Part shown: positions 59,035-64,000 of the stretch, in pieces
How the letters are laid out: the number at the start of each line of letters is the position of its first letter
Position numbering within the stretch: position 1 is the first letter of the stretch
DNA from: Schlesneria paludicola DSM 18645
Lineage (GTDB): Bacteria; Planctomycetota; Planctomycetia; Planctomycetales; Planctomycetaceae
Reading direction: 5' to 3'
Assembly: GCF_000255655.1 (NCBI RefSeq)
Contig: NZ_JH636435.1
Coordinates: 3,146,621 to 3,210,620 of the forward strand
Length of the DNA stretch: 64,000 nucleotides
Notes under the pieces: model-generated
Databases searched by the model: none
What the model was told of the DNA's origin: nothing
Seen by the model: only the letters and a program-made list of their open reading frames with translations
Program-made: the position numbers and the translations under genes

Positions 59035-60507
59035 TTGTCTCTCGATTCCCTCCCCCACGATCTACGAGCTTCGCGTCATCGAGCAGGCAGCTTTGCCGAA
59101 CTGTTGATTGTCGCGCTGCCGATGGTTTTGAGTTCCAGCACGCAATCGATGATGCATGTCGTCGACCGCGTCTTTTTAACCTGGGACTCCAAGGAATCGG
59201 TCGCCGCCGCACTTCCGGCGGGGATTCTGTTCTGGTCATGCCTGAGCCTGCCGATGGGTATGGTTTCCTACATGAACGCCTTCGTCGCCCAATACGAGGG
59301 GGCTCGCAAACCGGACCGTGTTTCCGCATCGGTTTGGCAAGGGATTTATTTCTCGCTGGCCTGCGGCGTCTTATTGATGATTCCCGCCATCTGGTCGTCA
59401 AACATCTTTCGATTCGTAGGTCACACGGAAGAAATCTGGCCGCTAGAAGCAACTTACTTTCGCTGGCTTTGCCTGGGTGGTGCGTCGGCGATTCTTCCCG
59501 CGGCTCTGGGCTGCTTCTTCAGCGGACGCGGCCAAACGATGACGGTGCTGCTGGTCAACGCGTCCTCTGTGCTGGTGAACGCGGGGCTCGACTGGGCTCT
59601 GATTTTTGGAAAAGGCCCCTTCCCCAAACTGGGGATCGCAGGAGCCGCCATCGCCACCAATTTGGCCAACGTCTACGCGACGCTGTGTTATGCCGGCTTA
59701 CTGTACTGGTACTCGGTGCGCGGCCCCTATCGCTTCTGGGCACATCGCCGCTTCGATCGAGAGTTGATGACGGACCTGTTCCGATTCGGCGGCCCGAGCG
59801 GATTGCAGATGTTTCTGGACGTCGCAGGGTTTACCGCATTTATCATGATCATTGGCTGGATTGGCCCCGGTGAACTGGCCGCCTCCAATATTGCCTTCAA
59901 TCTGAACACGCTGGCCTTTACGCCCGTCATCGGCGTCGGAATTGCCGTGTCCACGCTGGTGGGACAACGGATCGGCGAGGGTCGACCGGAACTGGCTGCC
60001 CGTTCCACCTGGAAGGGATTCATCCTGGGCGGTGGAATCATGCTCGCTTGCGGCTTCGTCTACGTCTTCTTTCCGCAGGTCCTGCTGATCCCTTACGCCA
60101 TGTATGCCGACGACCAGGACTTCCATGCGACACGTGAGATTGTGGTGGTTTTGCTGCGGTTTGTCGCGCTCTATTCGTTCTTCGATGCCATGGCCATCAT
60201 CTTCGGATCGGCGGTACGAGCCGCCGGAGATACGGTCTTTTCCATGGTCGTCACCTGCGCGTGTGCCTGGGGAATTCTGGTCATTCCCACCTATCTGACT
60301 TGGAAGCTCTACAAGCCAGACCTGCTGGCAAGCTGGGGATGGTGCTCGCTGTATGTGATCGTGCTGGGTTTCGCCTTTCTGGGACGATTTCTTAGTGGAC
60401 GCTGGAAGACAATGTCGATTATTCATCGGAAGGGATCGACGCCCGATTCTCCAACATCCAACGACTCATCGTCGCCCACTGTATTTTGCCAAGCTTCGCA
60501 GGATTGA
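59035..60507 (+). CDS. MATE family efflux transporter
   Basis: 490 residues from a TTG at 59035; the start is uncertain because no better one is seen before the first membrane helix. Twelve membrane segments in two halves; marks are LPMVLSSSTQSMMHVVDRVF, ALGCFFSGRGQTMTVLLVNA and VGIAVSTLVGQRIGEGRPEL. MATE proteins export cationic compounds in exchange for H+ or Na+. The last 40 residues are Ser/Thr-rich and beyond the usual length. It is followed at 82 bases by coaD on the same strand; no functional link is evident. Confidence 0.9.
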   Translation: MSLDSLPHDLRASRHRAGSFAELLIVALPMVLSSSTQSMMHVVDRVFLTWDSKESVAAALPAGILFWSCLSLPMGMVSYMNAFVAQYEGARKPDRVSASVWQGIYFSLACGVLLMIPAIWSSNIFRFVGHTEEIWPLEATYFRWLCLGGASAILPAALGCFFSGRGQTMTVLLVNASSVLVNAGLDWALIFGKGPFPKLGIAGAAIATNLANVYATLCYAGLLYWYSVRGPYRFWAHRRFDRELMTDLFRFGGPSGLQMFLDVAGFTAFIMIIGWIGPGELAASNIAFNLNTLAFTPVIGVGIAVSTLVGQRIGEGRPELAARSTWKGFILGGGIMLACGFVYVFFPQVLLIPYAMYADDQDFHATREIVVVLLRFVALYSFFDAMAIIFGSAVRAAGDTVFSMVVTCACAWGILVIPTYLTWKLYKPDLLASWGWCSLYVIVLGFAFLGRFLSGRWKTMSIIHRKGSTPDSPTSNDSSSPTVFCQASQD

Positions 60508-60588
60508 AGTCCTTGTCGAGGCCGGCGAGCAAGTGGTCCCCTGGTGTTAAGGTTTGAAAAGTACTCGTCATCCGCGAGAGACATCACG

Positions 60589-61107
60589 ATGGCCACCACG
60601 CTCAGTTCGCATCATGCCGTCTACGTGGGAAGTTTTGACCCACTGACACTTGGCCATGTGGACATCATCAAGCGTGGCGCAGCAATTTTTGATCGGCTGA
60701 CCGTCGGCATCGGGATCAATCCTGACAAGAACCCGCTATTCACCGCAGACGAGCGCTTATCACTGATGCGTAACGTGTTACAGAAACAGACGAATGTCGA
60801 AATTGAGTGTTTTGAAGGGCTGACGGTTGAGTTTATCCGACACTGCGGTGCCCGCGTCCTGTTGCGAGGCGTGCGAACACTGACGGATATCGAAACCGAA
60901 TTCACGATGACGCTCGCGAACCGGGCCCTCGATCCGGAAATCGATACTCTGTTCCTGATGGCCAGCGAGAAATACACACACGTCTCAAGCACGCTGATTA
61001 AGCAGATTGCGCAATTGGCGCAAGGCACCGCATTGAGCAAACTCAAGGAGTTCGTGCCTCCAGAAGTCGTCGGCCCGCTCCTACAAAAGTACGAACGAAC
61101 CCGATAG
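60589..61107 (+). CDS. coaD: phosphopantetheine adenylyltransferase
   Basis: 172 residues from ATG at 60589; the frame is open to 60544, but the family N-terminus begins near residue 8. It joins 4'-phosphopantetheine and ATP in coenzyme A synthesis. The nucleotidyl-transferase motif is YVGSFDPLTLGHVDIIKRG (T/H-x-G-H), with LLRGVRTLTDIETEF and the C-terminal EKYTHVSSTLIKQIA. A few extra N-terminal residues (MATTLSSHHA) precede the core. Confidence 0.95.
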   Translation: MATTLSSHHAVYVGSFDPLTLGHVDIIKRGAAIFDRLTVGIGINPDKNPLFTADERLSLMRNVLQKQTNVEIECFEGLTVEFIRHCGARVLLRGVRTLTDIETEFTMTLANRALDPEIDTLFLMASEKYTHVSSTLIKQIAQLAQGTALSKLKEFVPPEVVGPLLQKYERTR

Positions 61108-61378
61108 CGGGCGTCACTTGTCGAGTGCGGCACATTCAAGGTCTCGGTTGAACCGTCTCTGCCATCCCACCTCGCGACAATCCGATTGACCGTCTGTTGC
61201 GGCACGGACACCCTTCGCCATCTTAGCTTGCAGGCCGATCCCTCATGCTGCTTGCGATCCGCGCCCATTGTCGCGTCGTGGTCGGAATCGAGCCGACGAA
61301 GCAAGTCCCTGTCGCTCGTCCGCCCTGTATCCCTTGTGTCTCGCATCGGGGCCAGTGACGCCAGTGGGTTAAGTCTGC

Positions 61379-61648
61379 TCATCTGGCACCGCCCTTCATG
61401 GCAGCCTGCTTCTTGGCGTGATGATGACCAGCGTTGACCGCTTGGTACAGTTCTCCCCGTGATCGCAAGCGTCGCTCTTCGTCACACCAACTGGCCTGAA
61501 TTGCCCGGCATTCCTCCGCGATCTGCTCCAGTGACGGCAGATCGCTCGCATCCTTGCGCCGTCCGTCGCTAGATTCACGCTCCAATAGCGCCGCGAACTC
61601 TACATCGAAATTGACTGGCTCGGTCGGTAATTGCGATAGGGTCATCAT
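61379..61648 (-). CDS. small hypothetical protein coupled to the gene upstream
   Basis: 89 residues. A charged, helical protein: SLEQIAEECRAIQASWCDEE then a basic tail AGHHHAKKQAAMK. I do not recognise a family, although short proteins of this composition are frequent in planctomycete genomes. Start ATG at 61648 overlaps the stop of the upstream gene (ATGATGA), so translation is coupled. Confidence 0.6.
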   Translation of the reverse strand: MMTLSQLPTEPVNFDVEFAALLERESSDGRRKDASDLPSLEQIAEECRAIQASWCDEERRLRSRGELYQAVNAGHHHAKKQAAMKGGAR

Positions 61649-62136
61649 TGAGCCACCTCCATTCCCAGCAACTCGCTACGCGTCATGAGTGGCCGCAAGG
61701 CTACCGTCCAGAAATCTGGCCGTAGCAGTTTGTGCTCACGGGCAAAGTTCTCGCGGTTCTGAATCTCCAAGGCTTCGTCGTAGGTTAATTCCAAACGGGC
61801 ACCGATCGGAACGCAGGATGGATCGGCTGGACGGTCTGCCGGTGGCATGTCACGGACGAAGAAAACTGCGGCGTTCATCGCCATGCACGACCATCTGTTT
61901 TTCTGATGGGTGAACAGCAACTGGTTCAATTCCCTCGCGAACTTGACCGCCAAATCCAATGGCAGACCTTGGAGGACGTCACTAGGTACGGAATCAATCC
62001 GCTTCGGCGAAAACTCGTTGTACATCTTGATTTCGAGGACGGCGCAAACCGGCCCCAGCCGCTTCAAAATGCTCTTCTCTGTCGCGAATCTGCCCCAGTC
62101 ACCGGGAACGGAAATAGACGATGGGCGCAATGGCAT
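61645..62136 (-). CDS. hypothetical protein upstream of the coupled small gene
   Basis: 163 residues from ATG at 62136, which has GAGG 8 bases upstream; the frame is open to 62331 and ATG at 62154 is an alternative. The 62331 start is disfavoured because a terminator-like hairpin lies there. No domain recognised; segments such as RFATEKSILKRLGPVCAVLE and FARELNQLLFTHQKNRWSCM look folded and soluble. With the 61379 gene it forms a two-gene unit. Function unknown; a plasmid- or phage-linked unit is possible but not shown. Confidence 0.55.
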   Translation of the reverse strand: MPLRPSSISVPGDWGRFATEKSILKRLGPVCAVLEIKMYNEFSPKRIDSVPSDVLQGLPLDLAVKFARELNQLLFTHQKNRWSCMAMNAAVFFVRDMPPADRPADPSCVPIGARLELTYDEALEIQNRENFAREHKLLRPDFWTVALRPLMTRSELLGMEVAQ

Positions 62137-62521
62137 TGGGAAAGCCTCTTTCATGTGGCAGACAACAAACAAAAAACGCGTAGGCTTCGTCAGGGCGCAC
62201 CGGTAGCGCAGAAAGGTTGCGTACGGCTTGGCCCGCTCAAACGAAACGCGATGCAGTAGGCACGCGTAAGCCAGGTCTCTGGCTCGCGGCATGAAAACGA
62301 AAAACCCCTCGCGGATTGCTTTGTCTGCCACAACGAATCGACCGCGAGGGGTCGGAAAGGCGAATCAAATTGTATTGCGTGAGTTAAAACGCTCTCGCTT
62401 CGTTGTGGCGAGAGTCAGATTCATCGCGAGTGATGTCGTTATCAAACTCGTTTTATAACAACGAAACCATTTTCGAGCATTGCAATTTGAACTACTCCGA
62501 GTGAATCGCTTTGCTTCCCGC
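62137..62521. other. intergenic region with leftward terminator
   Basis: 385 bases. It holds the terminator-like hairpin (62295-62352) and, around 62392-62414, a small hairpin ctctcgc/gcgagag. No gene supported. Confidence 0.45.
62295..62352 (-). terminator. intrinsic terminator-like hairpin, leftward
   Basis: 11-base arms (acccctcgcgg at 62304-62314, its complement at 62342-62352) enclose 27 bases. Read leftward, the stem is followed at once by TTTTCGTTTTC. It is upstream of the two-gene unit 61379-62136; the leftward transcript it would end is not obvious, since the gene at 62522 reads rightward. Confidence 0.65.
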
Positions 62522-62875
62522 ATGGCTAGAAACGAATGCACTCCCGAGCAGCTTGAGCAAATTGCGGCCGATCTGGTGCGCGCGAGCGAAACGCTAAGGT
62601 CAGTGGCAGCGGAAATGCGTGACGCCAATATGCCACACATGCTGATTCATTCGACGATGTACCAAAACGTCCATCTGCCCGCGACGATCGAATTCTCAAT
62701 GAAGGTCCAGCTCGATTCCGTTTCCCAGCTTCGCTCGTTTGTTGCTGGCACGAAATCACGTGTTGAGGCCCGTGGGGAATACCACGCAAGCCAGAAGATT
62801 GCCGAAGGCCAGAAAGCGGCAGCAGCCAAAAAGCCGTGGCCGAAAAAGGCCGTGAAGAAAAAACCTGCGGAGTGA
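62522..62875 (+). CDS. small hypothetical protein with basic tail
   Basis: 117 residues from ATG at 62522; an in-frame TTG at 62480 would add 14 residues but no ribosome site. A helical N-terminal part (PEQLEQIAADLVRASETLRS), a middle with YQNVHLPATIEFSMKVQLDS, and a Lys/Ala/Pro-rich C-terminal tail (KKPWPKKAVKKKPAE) that may bind nucleic acid. Family not recognised. Confidence 0.55.
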   Translation: MARNECTPEQLEQIAADLVRASETLRSVAAEMRDANMPHMLIHSTMYQNVHLPATIEFSMKVQLDSVSQLRSFVAGTKSRVEARGEYHASQKIAEGQKAAAAKKPWPKKAVKKKPAE

Positions 62876-62942
62876 ACTTTTTGTTTCTCAAGTCTCGATC
62901 TATGCGCGCGCCTCACAGGTCGTGAGTGGACGTGTTCGACGG

Positions 62943-63389
62943 TTATTTAGCGGCATCTTGAGAGTCATCTGGCAATTCTGCGATCTCGATTTCTTTGGCA
63001 CGGAACCGCGCGTCGTCACCTAATTTGAACGAGATTCGCCCAGACTTCGGTCCAATCGCGTGTTCGACATCAAGCGTGATGACGCCATTCTGACGAACCG
63101 TGAAATGATCACCGTTCGCAGTGATCATGATTTTATTCCAATCTCCCCGTTTGACAGTCTTCGAGATCAACTGTCGAAAATTCTCGTCCCCCTCGCCAAA
63201 GCGTGGGATATCGTCATTCCATTCGTCCATGAGTTCACCGGTTGCCCAATCGCCAGTCAGGATCTGCATGCCTTTCATCTCATTCTTGATATTGCGAAAG
63301 AGGATACCCGAATCTGGTCCATCGTCATTCCGCTCACGCTGCTCACCGCATGGCTCCTCCTCAGCAAGCCGCGAACAACAGACGGTCGA
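62943..63389 (-). pseudogene. DUF1080 (3-keto-disaccharide hydrolase-like) remnant, N-terminus missing
   Basis: The frame is open from an in-frame stop at 63390-63392 to the stop at 62943-62945, 149 codons. PDSGILFRNIKNEMKGMQIL, RDWGATELMDE-like and RISFKLGDDARFRAKEIEIA match the C-terminal half of DUF1080 domains (lectin-like sandwich, common in planctomycete polysaccharide enzymes). There is no start before residue 37 (ATG at 63278), and no signal peptide, both of which complete relatives have. The missing 5' part lies toward the ISL3 transposase, so truncation by a mobile element is likely. Confidence 0.65.
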
Positions 63390-63547
63390 TCACCAAACGT
63401 GGCCCGCTCGCTTAAATTCGTGCGTGTGATTACGGCGTTTTTTCGGCATACTGTGGACCGCTTTAAATGAAACGCACTCGCCTTCACAGACGCTCGCATT
63501 TTTTGGCAAGTCCATTCAGCACGGGATCATCAAAAATATTCGCCTCC

Positions 63548-64000
63548 TCACCAGAATCTGTGGATGAATTCTGGTTCTGGCAGCTTTCCAAGTTGATGGT
63601 ACAAAGCGATTTCGATCGCTTCATAGGTGCGAAAACCATAAGCTTTTTTGGTAGTCAGTTTCGCCTTATTGTTGAATCCCTCGACGACACCTGCGGAAAT
63701 CGCTCCCCGCGCTCGGAACCAGTTGAGAATTAGGTTGCGATGGTTTCGCAGCATGCGAGCGACCCGCTTCATCGGTTCCAGGCGAGACCGCATCGTTCGA
63801 GCGCACCATTCGTCGAGAAACTTCCCAGCCCAACCTGCCGAAGCGTATTCCCAGAACCGCTGAAACTCTTCTCTCAACAAGTGCGATCTCACCGAACGCA
63901 AATTGTATTTCATCAGTTCCGCCAGCTTCACGACTTGCTTTGGAGTGAGATTCGCAGGGCGTTTCAACAGGCACCAACGTGAATGTTTCAGAACGGGCTC
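63548..64000 (-). mobile_element. ISL3-family transposase, C-terminal part (5' end outside window)
   Basis: 151 codons are visible, open to the right edge; stop at 63548-63550. RWCLLKRPANLTPKQVVKLA at the edge, RMLRNHRNLILNWFRARG, then GVVEGFNNKAKLTTKKAYGF carries the catalytic Glu of the ISL3 DDE domain (in VVEGFNNK), ending with the typical LPEPEFIHRFW. The element's right-hand terminal repeat should lie between 63390 and 63548, but I could not identify it with confidence. It stands next to the DUF1080 remnant. Confidence 0.85.

Noticed and set aside
57875..59452. 525-codon open frame on the minus strand opposite the porin end and the MATE start
   Set aside because: Composition is low-complexity with many Arg/Ser/Pro, and it crosses three real genes antisense; no motif supports it.
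58917..59873. 318-codon frame overlapping the MATE gene in another frame
   Set aside because: The MATE frame has clear membrane pattern and family motifs; this frame has no fold-like pattern.

Overview
This 64 kb window comes from a planctomycete (phylum Planctomycetota), most likely the family Planctomycetaceae; the genus cannot be fixed from sequence alone. The signs are two DUF1501 proteins, a DUF1549/DUF1553 protein with a Planctomycete-type haem motif (PSD1), a DUF1080 remnant, Gfo/Idh/MocA and DUF1573 proteins, many secreted TPR proteins, moderately high G+C, and frequent GTG/TTG starts. No rRNA, tRNA or CRISPR array was recognised.

Layout. 1-5.7 kb: end of a Gfo/Idh/MocA oxidoreductase, YebC-type regulator, secreted TPR protein, a catalytically altered endonuclease III-like protein, and rbfA. 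5.8-10.5 kb: infB and nusA, transcribed leftward, with an intrinsic terminator-like hairpin just before nusA and a 425-base gap between the two genes. 11-13 kb: a TPR lipoprotein-like or periplasmic protein and a strong bidirectional hairpin. 13.1-19.2 kb: a leftward fatty-acid cluster rpmF-plsX-fabD-acpP-fabF plus a second ketosynthase that has lost its catalytic Cys and one His; fabH and fabG are absent from the places where they are usually found.

19.3-30 kb: DUF1501 protein, a secreted thioredoxin-fold protein, a degenerate FAD oxidoreductase, an almost certain L-fuconate dehydratase, a DUF1501 + DUF1549/1553 pair, and a PAS-AraC regulator. This looks like a sugar (fucose-type) degradation neighbourhood. 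Two copies of a dispersed hairpin repeat lie here, both between convergent genes. 30-45 kb: envelope genes, namely DUF971, a lipoprotein joining a metallophosphatase to four haem motifs, DUF1573, an O-antigen-ligase-like protein, a WecA/MraY-type transferase bracketed by two MITE-like elements, a CHAP/NlpC-like protein, a SIMPL protein, and a 1109-residue inverse-autotransporter with a beta-helix passenger.

45-58 kb: a methyltransferase with an AraC regulator, then a complete urea-use locus read leftward: urea channel, nickel-permease-like protein, ureA, ureB, ureC, ureE, ureF, ureG, ureD and, last, a tandem CbiX-like protein whose metal-binding histidines are gone. A porin is read divergently from its promoter side. 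The locus as a whole would bring urea and nickel into the cell and assemble urease. 58-64 kb: a MATE exporter, coaD, small unknown genes, a DUF1080 remnant and the end of an ISL3-type transposase, which marks the right edge as a decayed, mobile-element-affected region.
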